A stretch of DNA of 64,000 nt from Bradyrhizobium sp. 164 (GTDB lineage Bacteria; Pseudomonadota; Alphaproteobacteria; Rhizobiales; Xanthobacteraceae): the NCBI RefSeq assembly GCF_023073715.1, contig NZ_JADPKA010000028.1, positions 62,001-126,000 on the forward strand. The letters run 5' to 3'. Positions 24,004-34,654 of this stretch are shown piece by piece. A model generated the notes under the pieces. It was not told the DNA's origin. It was given only the letters and a program-made list of their open reading frames with translations, and did not search any database. The stretch's first letter is position 1. The number at the start of each line of letters is the position of its first letter. The translations under genes were made by a program, and so were the position numbers.

Positions 24004-24765
24004 CTACGGATGAGTTCGGTCTTGCCGCCCCCTCGCCCACACCGCGAAGGCGATCAGCAGGGCGCCTGCGAGCGTGAACCAGGTGATCGCGTATTGCAGG
24101 TGATCGTCTTTCAGATGCACGTCGAGCGGACCGGGACGTGGAACGCTGTTCTCGGGCACCGGCTGCTCGAGGTCGACATAGAACGGCGCAACCGTCCCCC
24201 AGCCGAGCGCGCTCGCGATTGCCAGATGATCGCGCACGAACCAGAGCCGCTTCTCGCGGTTCTCCGCAGGTGTCAGCCAGCCCGGTGCTTCCGGGAACCT
24301 GAGATAGCCGGTGAGCACGACCGGCTGGCCCGTGACGAGCTTCTTCACCGCGCGATCCTCGATGGCGCGATCCTGCATCGTGTTCTCGACGAAACCGGCA
24401 TCGATCACGACCATCTCGCCGCTCGGAAGCCGCGCCGGCAGGAATGCCCAGGTGCCGGGACCGGAGGCGTCCTTGCGCACGGCCGAGCCGGAGGAATAAA
24501 CCATCGCATCGGGCAGCGGGACGTAGGTTGCGGAGAAGCTGACGCGGCGGAATTCATCGCGCGCGGGATTGAGCGCCGCCCATTGCGCGGGCGCCGGAAG
24601 CGCGACCGGCGCGGCCGCAAGCCGTTCAGTGAGAGCAGCGATCAGCTCGTGCTTGGCTGTCCGGCGCTGCAATTGCCAGATGCCAAGTGCGACGAACACA
24701 GCCGTCAGGAGCAGCGTGAACAGCCCAAAGCCGGCCACGCGAGGCTTGCGCACGGTCCGGTTCAT
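24004..24765 (-). CDS. surf1: SURF1 family cytochrome oxidase assembly protein
   Basis: 253 residues with transmembrane helices at both ends: ~10-30 (GFGLFTLLLTAVFVALGIWQLQRR) and ~228-246 (AITWFTLAGALLIAFAVWARG). Conserved family features: LGxWQLxR after TM1, the AALNPARDEFRRVSFSATY region, and the YxxxW end (HLQYAITWF). SURF1 helps insert haem a into subunit I of aa3 oxidase. The gene overlaps the DUF983 gene by four bases (ATGA) and is the last gene of the cta cluster. Confidence 0.95.
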   Translation of the reverse strand: MNRTVRKPRVAGFGLFTLLLTAVFVALGIWQLQRRTAKHELIAALTERLAAAPVALPAPAQWAALNPARDEFRRVSFSATYVPLPDAMVYSSGSAVRKDASGPGTWAFLPARLPSGEMVVIDAGFVENTMQDRAIEDRAVKKLVTGQPVVLTGYLRFPEAPGWLTPAENREKRLWFVRDHLAIASALGWGTVAPFYVDLEQPVPENSVPRPGPLDVHLKDDHLQYAITWFTLAGALLIAFAVWARGRQDRTHP

Positions 24766-25163
24766 TTCGCGCGGTCGATGAGTCGGCCCGGCGCCGCCTT
24801 GTGGTGGAATTGCAGCGCGATCAGCAGCGACTTCATCGCGCGCAGCGGCAAAAGCGTGGTGGCGAGAATCAGCGGCAGCCAGAGCACCGCGTGCAGCCAG
24901 AACGGCGGCTGATACTTGACCTCGACGACGAGCGCGCAGCCGACCACGATCGCGCCGGCCAGCATGATGATGAAGATCGCCGGACCGTCACCGGTATCGA
25001 TGAAAGCATAGTCGAGACCGCAGCGCTCGCAGCGAGGCGCGAGTGTCAGGAAGCCCGCATAGAGCTTGCCCTCGCCGCAGCGCGGACATTTGCAGGCGAG
25101 CCCGCGCAGCGCGCTTTGCAGGACCGTGGTTTCGGACTCGGATGGGCCGGCGGTGTCGTCCAT
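24762..25163 (-). CDS. DUF983 family membrane protein of the oxidase cluster
   Basis: 133 residues from ATG 25163; the extension to 25250 runs into the terminator hairpin and is rejected. Two CxxC pairs near the N terminus (CKCPRCGEGKLY and CERCGLDYAF) form a likely zinc ribbon, followed by two transmembrane helices (AIFIIMLAGAIVVGCALVV and LHAVLWLPLILATTLLPLRAM). DUF983 proteins occur constantly beside ctaE and surf1 in alphaproteobacteria and are presumed assembly factors (inference from context). Because a terminator-like hairpin separates it from ctaE, it may be transcribed partly from its own promoter. Confidence 0.92.
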   Translation of the reverse strand: MDDTAGPSESETTVLQSALRGLACKCPRCGEGKLYAGFLTLAPRCERCGLDYAFIDTGDGPAIFIIMLAGAIVVGCALVVEVKYQPPFWLHAVLWLPLILATTLLPLRAMKSLLIALQFHHKAAPGRLIDRAK

Positions 25164-25215
25164 GATGGCAATCTCTATCACAGTTTCCGCCAAGGCTTCA
25201 GGCGGCCGGAAAGCG

Positions 25216-25241
25216 AAAGGGCGGCCCTGCGGCCGCCCTTT
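25216..25241 (-). terminator. Intrinsic terminator-like hairpin after ctaE
   Basis: AAAGGGCGGCC-N4-GGCCGCCCTTT, perfect 11-base arms; the minus strand continues TTTCGC. It lies within the cta gene run, so it may attenuate read-through into the DUF983-surf1 pair. Confidence 0.7.
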
Positions 25242-25262
25242 CTGAATCATCTGCCTCGCAGC

Positions 25263-26159
25263 TCAGTGCGCGCCGTGAGCCATGGTCTCGGCGCCGTGTC
25301 CCCAGACATAGATGCAAAGGAACAGGAACAGCCAAACCACGTCGACGAAGTGCCAGTACCAGGCGGCGAACTCGAAGCCGAGATGCTGGGTCGGCGTGAA
25401 GTGGCCGGCATAGGCGCGGAACAGGCAGACCAGCAGGAAGATGGTGCCGACCAGCACGTGGAAGCCATGGAAGCCGGTCGCCATGAAGAAGGTCGCGCCA
25501 TAGACGTTGCCGCCGAACGAGAATGCCGCGTGGCTGTACTCATAGGCCTGCACGCAGGTGAAGAGCGCACCCAGCACGACGGTGAGGATCAGGCCGTATT
25601 TCAGGCCCTGACGGTCGTTCTCGAGCAGCGCATGGTGCGCCCAGGTCACTGTGGTGCCGGAGGTGAGCAGGATCAACGTGTTCAGGAGCGGCAGATGCCA
25701 GGGATCGAAGGTCTCGATGCCCTTCGGCGGCCAGGTGCCGGGAACGGAGCAGGCGCCGGCCTGGGTGCCAAGGCCGCAGCCGAACACCGCATCACGCGTG
25801 GCATGGACGGCGTCAGCCGGGAACAGCGCGGCGTTGAAATAGGCCCAGAACCAGGCCACGAAGAACATCACCTCGGAGGCGATGAACAGGATCATGCCGT
25901 AGCGGTGATGGAGCTGCACGACGCGGGTGTGGTCGCCCTTGTACTGGGCTTCCTTGATCACGTCGCCCCACCAGCTCGCCATGGTGTAGAGCACGCCGAC
26001 GGTGCCCACACCGAACACGATCGGCGCAGCCGAGAACATGTGGTGCATCCAGGCGATCGCGCCAACCGCCATAATGAAGGCCGACAGCGAACCGACGGCC
26101 GGCCAGGGAGAGGGATCGACCAGATGGTAGTCGTGATGCTTGGTGTGCGCCGTTGCCAT
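25263..26159 (-). CDS. ctaE: Cytochrome c oxidase subunit III
   Basis: 298 residues from ATG 26159 ([20 protein letters not shown]). Seven-helix subunit III of aa3 oxidase. Conserved marks: [13 protein letters not shown] at the start, [32 protein letters not shown] with the conserved glutamate, and the end [19 protein letters not shown] (given as family marks). Subunit III stabilises the proton path and is not itself redox-active. The frame upstream to 26198 is a poor leader and is rejected. It lies 80 bases after ctaG and is followed by a hairpin. Confidence 0.97.
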   Translation of the reverse strand: MATAHTKHHDYHLVDPSPWPAVGSLSAFIMAVGAIAWMHHMFSAAPIVFGVGTVGVLYTMASWWGDVIKEAQYKGDHTRVVQLHHRYGMILFIASEVMFFVAWFWAYFNAALFPADAVHATRDAVFGCGLGTQAGACSVPGTWPPKGIETFDPWHLPLLNTLILLTSGTTVTWAHHALLENDRQGLKYGLILTVVLGALFTCVQAYEYSHAAFSFGGNVYGATFFMATGFHGFHVLVGTIFLLVCLFRAYAGHFTPTQHLGFEFAAWYWHFVDVVWLFLFLCIYVWGHGAETMAHGAH

Positions 26160-26239
26160 TTTGCGGTCTCTCTCCTCAATCCCGTGCCTGTCAGGCACTT
26201 ATCCCCTTGCGTCCAATCCCCCGAGCGTGCGCCCGGCGA

Positions 26240-26884
26240 TCAGAGATTTCCCTTGCGTTTGTCGTCATCACCCGATGCCAGCGGCTTCACCACAGGATCC
26301 TTCACCGAATAGAACGTGTAGGACAGCGTGATCGTGTTCAGCCCATCGTTCTCGCGATCCTCGGCGATCGACGGATCGACATAGAACACGACCGGCATTT
26401 CCCGCTTCTCGCCGGGCGCCATGGTCTGCTCGGTGAAGCAGAAGCAGTTGATCTTCTGGAAATATGACCCGACCGTCAGCGGCGCGACGTTATAGGCGGC
26501 CTGGCCCGCGGTGGTGCGCGCGGCCTGGTTCGTCACGGTGTAGTAGACCGTCGTCACCTGACCGATATTGACCTCGATCTCGCTCTGCTCGGGCTCGAAC
26601 TTCCAGGGCAGGCCCGGCGCGACGTTGGAATCGAACCGCACCGAGATTTTTCGCGCGATCGGGCCGGTGGCCGGCGCGGAGGTCGCGACTTGAGTCGTGC
26701 CGTTGAAGCCGGTGGCGCGGCAGAACCAGTTGTAGAACGGCACCGCCGCGTAGGATGCCCCCACCATCAGCGCCACCACGCCGCCGCAGATCGAGGCGAC
26801 CAGCGCATCGCGGCCAAGACCACCGATGCGGCCCTTGCCCGCCGTCCGGCTCTGATCCTGCGGTATGGTCGGCTCGTGATCCAT
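26240..26884 (-). CDS. ctaG: Cytochrome c oxidase assembly protein CtaG/Cox11
   Basis: 214 residues. One membrane anchor near 28-52 ([31 protein letters not shown]) and a periplasmic immunoglobulin-like domain. The copper-binding CFCF motif is INCFCFTEQ, followed by the [17 protein letters not shown] signature. CtaG delivers copper to the CuB site in subunit I. Five bases separate it from the small coxF-like gene upstream, so both are on one transcript. The N-terminal tail ([11 protein letters not shown]) is unremarkable. Confidence 0.97.
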   Translation of the reverse strand: MDHEPTIPQDQSRTAGKGRIGGLGRDALVASICGGVVALMVGASYAAVPFYNWFCRATGFNGTTQVATSAPATGPIARKISVRFDSNVAPGLPWKFEPEQSEIEVNIGQVTTVYYTVTNQAARTTAGQAAYNVAPLTVGSYFQKINCFCFTEQTMAPGEKREMPVVFYVDPSIAEDRENDGLNTITLSYTFYSVKDPVVKPLASGDDDKRKGNL

Positions 26885-26889
26885 GTTTC

Positions 26890-27054
26890 CTACATCGGCC
26901 GCACTAGAACGGCCGGCCCCTTGACCATGGTGACGGCGAAGAACAGCACCACGAGCACGCCGAGCGCCAAAGCAATGGCAATGGAGCGCTGACGACGGCT
27001 CTTCTTCTGCGCCTCGGTGAGGACGATTCCATCTGGCTCGGATTTGTCGGCCAT
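26890..27054 (-). CDS. Small membrane protein, CoxF-like
   Basis: 54 residues from ATG 27054 ([16 protein letters not shown]). Soluble charged N-terminal third ([12 protein letters not shown]), then one transmembrane helix ([21 protein letters not shown]) and a short tail. The position between ctaB and ctaG matches the tiny coxF genes of rhizobial oxidase clusters; assignment rests on position and size, not on a diagnostic motif. Stops seven bases after ctaB in the same direction. The frame is open upstream to 27210 within ctaB, but that part is antisense-like and rejected. Confidence 0.75.
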   Translation of the reverse strand: MADKSEPDGIVLTEAQKKSRRQRSIAIALALGVLVVLFFAVTMVKGPAVLVRPM

Positions 27055-27061
27055 CCCTGCC

Positions 27062-28006
27062 TCATGCGCCCCATGCCATCGGAGCAAGCGCCCGGAATAC
27101 AACCTGCGCCAGCAGGGTGGCGAACAGCGCAAACAGATAAAGGATGGAGAATGCAAACAGCTTGCGGGTGGCACGCAGCGACTGGCTGCGCTCGCGACGC
27201 ATGTAGACATTGATGGCGAGCACCAGCATGCCGGCGCCGAGGATCAGCGAGACGATGCCGTAGACGGCGTCGAAATAGCCGAGCGCCCAGGGTGCGGCGG
27301 CGACCGCGATCAGCACGATCGTGTAGAGCAGGATCTGGAGCCGCGTCGCATCGGGACCGGCGACGTTGGGCAGCATCGGAATGCCGGCGCGCGCATAATC
27401 GTCGGAGCGGAACAACGCCAGCGCCCAGAAGTGCGGCGGCGTCCAGAAGAAGATGATGGCAAACAGCAGCAGTGGCTCGACGTCGACCGTGCCCGTCACG
27501 GCGGCCCAGGCCACCACCGGCGGCAGCGCGCCGGCGGCGCCGCCGATCACGATGTTCTGCGCGGTCCGACGCTTCAGGCCCATCGTGTAGATCACGACGT
27601 AGAAGAAGATGGTGAAGGCGAGCAGCGCGCCCGCGATCCAGTTGACGAGGATGCCGAGCGTCATCACCGAGAAGAAGGCGAGCGTCATGCCGAACGCCGT
27701 CGCCTCGGGGCGGGTGACGCGGCCGCGCGGGATTGGCCGGTTCGCCGTACGCGACATCTTGGCGTCGATGTCGCCCTCGAGCGCCATGTTGAGCGCGCCG
27801 GAGGCGCCCGCACCAACGGCGATGCAGAGGAGCGAGGTGATCGCCAGCACGGGGTGGAAATGCCCGGGTGCCATCGCCATCCCGACCAGCGCGGTGAAGA
27901 TCACCAGCGACATCACGCGCGGCTTGAGCAGCGCGATGTAATCGCCGACCTCCGCTTCGGAGATGCGAGGATTGATGTCGACGGCATTGTGGTCGAGGAC
28001 GGACAC
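27062..28006 (-). CDS. ctaB: Protohaem IX farnesyltransferase (haem O synthase)
   Basis: 314 residues from GTG 28006 ([34 protein letters not shown] read as start region). UbiA-type prenyltransferase with two Asp-rich signature loops: [19 protein letters not shown] and the later W-T/D-x-x-H region [14 protein letters not shown]. About nine membrane helices. It farnesylates haem b to haem O for the aa3 oxidase. The start is GTG; a ribosome-binding site is weak. The gene is preceded by an 11-base perfect hairpin in the ctaD-ctaB spacer. Confidence 0.96.
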   Translation of the reverse strand: MSVLDHNAVDINPRISEAEVGDYIALLKPRVMSLVIFTALVGMAMAPGHFHPVLAITSLLCIAVGAGASGALNMALEGDIDAKMSRTANRPIPRGRVTRPEATAFGMTLAFFSVMTLGILVNWIAGALLAFTIFFYVVIYTMGLKRRTAQNIVIGGAAGALPPVVAWAAVTGTVDVEPLLLFAIIFFWTPPHFWALALFRSDDYARAGIPMLPNVAGPDATRLQILLYTIVLIAVAAAPWALGYFDAVYGIVSLILGAGMLVLAINVYMRRERSQSLRATRKLFAFSILYLFALFATLLAQVVFRALAPMAWGA

Positions 28007-28033
28007 TTAATTCAGCTCGCTTCCTGATAGAGC

Positions 28034-28058
28034 CGCGGCGCCCGTCACGGGCGCCGCG
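28034..28058 (-). other. Perfect hairpin in the ctaD-ctaB spacer
   Basis: CGCGGCGCCCG and CGGGCGCCGCG pair over 11 bases around a 3-base loop, with no T-run on the minus strand. Probable mRNA processing or stabilising structure. Confidence 0.65.
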
Positions 28059-28067
28059 TGCGATGGC

Positions 28068-29744
<1,677 letters not shown>

Positions 29745-29771
29745 TCAGTCCCTCGAGCTTCCGCCCGGCGC

Positions 29772-30611
29772 TTACTGCGTCGGGCCGGCCGCGGAGGCGT
29801 AGGTGCTGGTGCCGCCGCTCGCGAATTTCTTCTTTGCCGTCTCGACCCAGGAGGCGAACTCCTGGTCGTCGACCACGCGGATCGCGATCGGCATGAAGGC
29901 GTGATCCTTGCCGCACAGCTCCGAGCACTGGCCGTAGAACGTGCCGGTCTTTGCCGCCTTGAACCAGGTCTCGTTCAGCCGGCCTGGAATGGCGTCGATC
30001 TTGACGCCGAAAGCCGGCAGCGCGAAGGCGTGGATGACGTCCGCGCCGGTGACCTGGACCCGAACCACCTTGTTGACGGGCACCACCATCTCGTTGTCCA
30101 CGCCGAGCAAGCGGGGCTGCTTGTCCTGGGCCATCAACGAGTCGAACTCGAACTTGCCGTTATCAGGATAGGCATACGACCAGTACCACTGCTTGCCGGT
30201 CGCCTTGATCGTCAGGTCCGCCTTCGGCACGTCGAGCTCGAGGAACAGCAGCCGGAACGACGGCACCGAGATGCCGACCAGGATCAGCACCGGAACGAGC
30301 GTCCAGGCCACCTCGATCAGCGTGTTGTGGGTGGTCCGCGACGGCACCGGGTTGGCCCTCGCGTTGAACTTGACGACCACCACCACGAGCAGCGCCAGGA
30401 CGAACAGCGTGATCAGGGTGATCAGCACGAACAGGAAGTTGTGGAACCAAACGATGTTGTCCATCACCGGCGAGCCGGATTGCTGGAGCGTCCACTCCCA
30501 CGGTGCCGGTTGCCCGAGCTCGGCGAATGCCACACCGCCCGTCGCCAGCGTCAGACCCGCCACGGCCAATCCCAGCAACTGCCGGCCCATCCGGCCCATC
30601 GACATCCTCAT
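29772..30611 (-). CDS. ctaC: Cytochrome c oxidase subunit II
   Basis: 279 residues. A signal-like N terminus is followed by two membrane helices (FLFVLITLITLFVLALLVVVVVKF and VAWTLVPVLILVGISVPSF). The periplasmic cupredoxin domain holds the CuA site: His in DVIHAFALP, then GQCSELCGKDHAFM with two Cys, Glu, His and Met ligands. The tail has no haem C motif, so it is an ordinary caa3-free aa3 subunit. GGGGAG is about 12 bases before the ATG. First gene of the minus-strand cta cluster; its promoter should lie in 30612-31059. Confidence 0.98.
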   Translation of the reverse strand: MRMSMGRMGRQLLGLAVAGLTLATGGVAFAELGQPAPWEWTLQQSGSPVMDNIVWFHNFLFVLITLITLFVLALLVVVVVKFNARANPVPSRTTHNTLIEVAWTLVPVLILVGISVPSFRLLFLELDVPKADLTIKATGKQWYWSYAYPDNGKFEFDSLMAQDKQPRLLGVDNEMVVPVNKVVRVQVTGADVIHAFALPAFGVKIDAIPGRLNETWFKAAKTGTFYGQCSELCGKDHAFMPIAIRVVDDQEFASWVETAKKKFASGGTSTYASAAGPTQ

Positions 30612-31059
30612 GCCGTTCGCGCTCCCCTTACGAAATCACCCCACGTGCATTTCCCTATTTCCGGGAAACGCTTATTCCATCCGCCCGTCTGACAAACCGC
30701 CGCGCAAGAATACCTCTAAGAGGAATTGGGGCCAGATCGCTAGAACGCCGAAATCAAGCCTCTCAAACCATAATTCTCGATCTATCGCAATGCAGTCTTG
30801 GGCCTCAGCTGCCAGGCATCACCCGCAAGATATTTCCTAGTAACATCAGACAAAAATACCGTTTCCCGGCATGCTGCGGCTTGACAGCGAGATTGCCCGC
30901 GGTAGGCACTGACAGACGGCCGCGCAGGAACCTGATTCGTGCGGGCGATGGTGGCGCGCGGCGGCGCGATATTTGCTTGGGAATTGCCTTCAAGCCGCCG
31001 TCATTCCCGTATCAGTCCGCCAGGTGCGAGCGAACCAGGCGAGCAGAGGGACCGACCCG
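30612..31059. other. Gene-free divergent region between ctaC and the IalB gene
   Basis: No ORF with coding character. Contains TTTCCC-N7-GGGAAA (30650-30668) and CCTCT-A-AGAGG (30713-30723), both possible operator dyads for ctaC, and TTGACA at 30881-30886 with a weak TAGGCA 16 bases on, which could drive the IalB gene. No FixK-type TTGAT-N4-ATCAA box is visible. Confidence 0.4.
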
Positions 31060-31593
31060 ATGGGGCTTTCGAGAAGCATGGCAAGGCAGGCTGGCGGGCC
31101 CACGATGCTGGCCACCCTGCTGGTGGCGCTCGCCGTCCTGGCGCTGCCTGGCCTGGCCCATGCGCAGGGCGCGGTGCGCTCCGTCCATGGCGACTGGCAG
31201 ATCCGCTGCGACACCCCGCCCGGTGCCCAGACCGAGCAATGCGCCCTGATCCAGAGCGTGGTGGCGGAAGACCGCTCCAATGCCGGCCTGACCGTGATCG
31301 TGCTCAAGACCGCCGACCAGAAGAGCCGCCTGATGCGGGTGGTCGCTCCGCTCGGCGTGCTCTTGCCTTCCGGCCTCGGCCTCAAGCTCGACAACCAGGA
31401 CGTCGGCCGCGCCGGTTTTGTCAGATGCCTGCCCAATGGCTGCGTGGCGGAGGTGGTGATGGACGACAAGCTGCTGGGCCAGCTCCGCGGCGCCAAGACC
31501 GCCACCTTCATCATCTTCGAGACCCCGGAAGAGGGCATCGGTTTCCCGCTCAGCCTGAATGGGCTGGGTGAGGGATACGACAAGCTGCCGTAG
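31060..31593 (+). CDS. Invasion-associated locus B (IalB) family protein
   Basis: 177 residues from ATG 31060. Sec signal peptide ~15-38 (MLATLLVALAVLALPGLAHAQG). The mature domain has the IalB-family pattern HGDWQIRCDTPPGAQTEQCALIQSV at the start, four cysteines able to form two disulfides (RCD, QCA, RCLPNGCVA), and the C-terminal FETPEEGIGFPLSLNGLGEGYDKL. IalB was named in Bartonella, but the family is common in free-living Rhizobiales, where the role is undefined. GAGGG lies about ten bases before the ATG. The frame upstream to 30973 is rejected. Confidence 0.9.
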   Translation: MGLSRSMARQAGGPTMLATLLVALAVLALPGLAHAQGAVRSVHGDWQIRCDTPPGAQTEQCALIQSVVAEDRSNAGLTVIVLKTADQKSRLMRVVAPLGVLLPSGLGLKLDNQDVGRAGFVRCLPNGCVAEVVMDDKLLGQLRGAKTATFIIFETPEEGIGFPLSLNGLGEGYDKLP

Positions 31594-31705
31594 GGTGTGA
31601 GATCGAGGGCGATCCTATTGTTTCCGTAATGTGAGGCTTCGTGCCCTCGCGGAACCGTTCCGAAATCATTATCTTGCCCCACACCTCCCGATAATGGACG
31701 GACGC

Positions 31706-33133
31706 ATGACCAACCCTGCCACAACCTCCCTGCTCGACCGCGCCAATCTCGACCGCGACCAGGTTCGCAACGAGGTTGCGCGCGGGCTGGCCGGTGCCGA
31801 CGACGGCGAATTGTTCCTGGAATACAGCCAGACCGAAGCGCTGATGTTCGACAATGGGCGGCTGAAGCAGGCGACCTATGACACCTCGCAAGGCTTTGGC
31901 CTGCGCGCCGTCAAGGACGACGCGGTCGGCTATGCGCATTCCTCCGACGTGTCGCTGCCGGCGCTGATTCGCGCCGCGGATGCGGTCGCGGCCGTGCGCG
32001 GCGGCTATTCCGGCAGTTTTGCGGCTCCGCCCCCGCACACCAATGTGCGGCTCTATGGCGACGACAATCCGCTGGATGCTCCGGGCTTCGAGACGAAGGT
32101 CAAGCTGCTCGCCGAGATCGATGCCTACTTGCGCGACAAGGATCCGCGGGTGCGGCAGGTCAGCGTCAGCCTGGGCGCGACCTGGCAGGTGGTCGAGATC
32201 CTGCGCCCCGATGGCGAGAGCTATCGCGATGTCCGCCCGCTCGTGCGCGTCAACATCTCCGTCGTCGCCGGCCAGGGCGATCGTCAGGAGAGCGGCAGCA
32301 AGGGCTATGGCGGCCGCGCCGGCTATGGCGAATTCATCGAGAGCAGGTCCTGGCGCGAAGCCGCCGAGGGCGCGCTGCGCGAGGCGCTGGTCAATCTGGA
32401 ATCGATTCCGGCTCCCGCCGGCGAGATGGATGTGGTGCTGGGCGCCGGCTGGCCCGGCGTGATGCTGCATGAAGCGGTCGGCCACGGCCTCGAGGGCGAC
32501 TTCAACCGCAAGAAGACCTCGGCCTTTGCCGGCCTGATGGGCCAGCAGGTCGCGGCCAAGGGCGTCACCGTGGTCGACGACGGCACCATCGCCTCGCGCC
32601 GCGGCTCGCTCTCCATTGACGACGAGGGCACGCCGACCAATCGCACCGTGCTGATCGAGGACGGCATCCTGGTCGGCTACATGCAGGACCGCCAGAACGC
32701 GCGCCTGATGAACATGAAGCCGACCGGCAACGGCCGCCGCCAAGGCTACGCCCATGTGCCGATGCCGCGCATGACCAACACTTACATGCTCGCGGGCGAC
32801 CGCGATCCCGCCGAGATCCTCGCCTCCGTGAAGAACGGCGTGTTCGCCGCGAATTTCGGCGGTGGCCAGGTCGACATCACCTCGGGCAAATACGTGTTCC
32901 AGTGCACCGAGGCCTATAAGATCGAAAACGGCAAGCTGGGGGCGCCCCTGAAGGGCGCCATGCTGATCGGCAACGGGCCGACCGACCTGCACCGCATCCG
33001 CATGATCGGCAACGACCTCGCGCTCGACACCGGTATCGGTACTTGCGGCAAGAACGGCCAGGGCGTGCCTGTTGGGGTCGGCCAGCCGTCGCTTCTGATG
33101 GAACGCATCACGGTGGGTGGAACGGGCGCATGA
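31706..33133 (+). CDS. tldD: TldD metallopeptidase
   Basis: 475 residues from ATG 31706 (MTNPATTSLLDRANLD); ATG 31694 adds four residues and is possible. The zinc motif HEAVGH (in MLHEAVGHGLEGDFN, ~254-259) is the TldD HExxxH site. The C-terminal half has the YMQDR and TNTYMLAGD blocks, ending with GIGTCGKNGQGVPVGVGQPS. TldD with PmbA/TldE cleaves peptide antibiotics and quinone-type precursors; the partner is not in this window. The gene overlaps lepB by four bases (ATGA). Confidence 0.97.
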   Translation: MTNPATTSLLDRANLDRDQVRNEVARGLAGADDGELFLEYSQTEALMFDNGRLKQATYDTSQGFGLRAVKDDAVGYAHSSDVSLPALIRAADAVAAVRGGYSGSFAAPPPHTNVRLYGDDNPLDAPGFETKVKLLAEIDAYLRDKDPRVRQVSVSLGATWQVVEILRPDGESYRDVRPLVRVNISVVAGQGDRQESGSKGYGGRAGYGEFIESRSWREAAEGALREALVNLESIPAPAGEMDVVLGAGWPGVMLHEAVGHGLEGDFNRKKTSAFAGLMGQQVAAKGVTVVDDGTIASRRGSLSIDDEGTPTNRTVLIEDGILVGYMQDRQNARLMNMKPTGNGRRQGYAHVPMPRMTNTYMLAGDRDPAEILASVKNGVFAANFGGGQVDITSGKYVFQCTEAYKIENGKLGAPLKGAMLIGNGPTDLHRIRMIGNDLALDTGIGTCGKNGQGVPVGVGQPSLLMERITVGGTGA

Positions 33134-33909
33134 GCGTTGAAGAAAAGGTCACTGTCACCACCAAGCGGAAGAGCAGTGGCTGGGGCGGACAGCTGATGCA
33201 ACTCGCCGGCATCGTCGCCGCCGTGTTCATTGCCAAGGGCGCGCTCGCCGAACCGTTCTACGTGCCGTCGGGCTCGATGGAGCCGACGCTGCTGATCGGC
33301 GATGCGCTGCTCGCCTCGAAATTTCCCTATGGCTACGGCACCTCGTCGCTGCCGATTCAGATCAACCTGCCGGAGACTGGCCGCGTGTTCGCGGAGACGC
33401 CGAAACTCGGCGACGTCGTCGTGTTCCGCTGGCCAGGTGATCGCTCGCAGGCCTGGGTCAAACGCGTCGTCGGCTTGCCTGGCGACCGCATCCAGATGCG
33501 GCAGGGGCAGCTCTTCATCAACGACCGTCCCGCCGAGCTGAAGCCCGATGGCGTTGGCGCTGCCGAGGACGACAAGGGCGGCAGCGAGCCAGCCTACCGC
33601 TATGTCGAGACGTTGCCGAACGGCGTGTCGCACCTGATCTTCAAGATGCGCGACAACGGCCCCCTCGACAACACGCCTGAGGTGACGGTGCCAGCAGGCC
33701 ATCTGTTCGTGCTCGGCGACAACCGTGACAATTCCGCCGACAGCCGCGTACCTTTGCGCTCCGGCGGCGTCGGCCTGTTGCCGATCGACAACCTGGTCGG
33801 CCGCGCGGACGCGGTGCTCGGCTCCTGGGATCTCGGCATCCGCGGCCAGCCGGTGTGGACCTGGCTCTCCGGCTTCAGGCTCGCACGGTTCTTCACCGCT
33901 GTGCATTGA
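33130..33909 (+). CDS. lepB: Signal peptidase I
   Basis: 259 residues from the ATG in the tldD stop overlap. One N-terminal membrane helix (QLMQLAGIVAAVFIAKGALA, ~21-40). Catalytic Ser49 in PSGSMEPTL and Lys111 in WVKRVVGLPGD, plus box D/E GDNRDNSADSR. Removes signal peptides at the outer face of the inner membrane. Between the catalytic boxes there is a short insertion rich in Asp/Gly (GVGAAEDDKGGSEPAY). In many alphaproteobacteria lepB sits beside rnc; here it follows tldD and is coupled to it. Confidence 0.97.
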   Translation: MSVEEKVTVTTKRKSSGWGGQLMQLAGIVAAVFIAKGALAEPFYVPSGSMEPTLLIGDALLASKFPYGYGTSSLPIQINLPETGRVFAETPKLGDVVVFRWPGDRSQAWVKRVVGLPGDRIQMRQGQLFINDRPAELKPDGVGAAEDDKGGSEPAYRYVETLPNGVSHLIFKMRDNGPLDNTPEVTVPAGHLFVLGDNRDNSADSRVPLRSGGVGLLPIDNLVGRADAVLGSWDLGIRGQPVWTWLSGFRLARFFTAVH

Positions 33910-33920
33910 GTAGAGTGTAG

Positions 33921-34012
33921 ATCGTAGGGTGGGCAAAGTGCCCACCGCTTCTATCGTAAGTGATGGTGGTCACGACGCGCGAAGGAGCGCGCGCCTTTGA
34001 CCACCCTACGAT
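33921..34012. repeat. Intergenic palindromic repeat (GTAGGGTGGGCAAAG family)
   Basis: Perfect 12-base terminal arms, ATCGTAGGGTGG (33921-33932) and CCACCCTACGAT (34001-34012), with TGGGCAAAGTGCCCA inside. Same family as the element at 40443-40528. Confidence 0.65.
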
Positions 34013-34026
34013 TCCTACGGTTTGCC

Positions 34027-34596
34027 ATGAGCAAAGACGAATTCCTCGCTCTCGCTCTGCAAAACCATGTCAACGCCGCGATCGTCGATGAACTCGGCCG
34101 ACTCGCGCTGCCGGATGCGTGGCTGGTCGCAGGCTGCCTAGTGCAATCGGTGTGGAACGCGGTCACGAGCCGCCCGATCGATCACGGTATCGCCGATTAC
34201 GACGTGTTCTATTTCGATTCCGATACCTCCTGGGAGGCGGAGGATGCGGTGATCCGCACGCTGCATGCGCGGCTCGCGCATCTCGCCGCCAAGGTCGAGG
34301 TTCGTAACCAGGCGCGCGTGCATCTGTGGTACCCCGACAAGCACGGTCTGCCCTATCCACCGCTGACATGCTCGACCGACGGCATCGACCGCTTCCTGAC
34401 GCAGAACACGCAAATCGGAGTGAGACGCGCGGGCGACGGTTTCGATGTCTATGCGCCGCACGGGTTCGACGACGTCGCGAGGCTGATCGTACGGCCCAAT
34501 CGGGCGCTGAGTTTTTCCGCCGCCAATTACGAGGCAAAATCCGCGCGATGGAAGGCGCTGTGGCCGGAGCTTACCGTGATTGCGGCGGGCGCGTAA
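34027..34596 (+). CDS. Nucleotidyltransferase-family protein (DUF925-like)
   Basis: 189 residues from ATG 34027. The pattern LPDAWLVAGCLVQSVWNAVTSRP followed by IADYDVFYFDSDTSWEAED fits the nucleotidyltransferase superfamily member formerly called DUF925, with the two carboxylates in DYDVFYFD. Residues 95-135 are AHLAAKVEVRNQARVHLWYPDKHGLPYPPLTCSTDGIDRFLTQNTQIGV (only the family fragments NQARVHLWY and GIDRFLTQ are diagnostic). Function in cells is not known. Start is MSKDEF rather than the MTTLRF frame inside the repeat. It ends a few bases before the palindrome at 34603. Confidence 0.85.
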   Translation: MSKDEFLALALQNHVNAAIVDELGRLALPDAWLVAGCLVQSVWNAVTSRPIDHGIADYDVFYFDSDTSWEAEDAVIRTLHARLAHLAAKVEVRNQARVHLWYPDKHGLPYPPLTCSTDGIDRFLTQNTQIGVRRAGDGFDVYAPHGFDDVARLIVRPNRALSFSAANYEAKSARWKALWPELTVIAAGA

Positions 34597-34602
34597 CCTC
34601 TC

Positions 34603-34650
34603 GTGTCCCGGACAAGACACATCGCCAGCGATGTGTCTTGTCCGGGACAC
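34603..34650. repeat. Perfect 23-base inverted repeat between convergent genes
   Basis: Arms of 23 bases (34603-34625 and 34628-34650), GTGTCCCGGACAAGACACAT.. and its exact complement, separated by two bases. No T-run. It lies between two convergent stop codons and could end both transcripts. Confidence 0.85.
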
Positions 34651-34654
34651 AGGC

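Noticed and set aside
34603..34650. Insertion-sequence end or attachment site
   Set aside because: No transposase or integrase nearby, no target duplication, and the two arms are contiguous.
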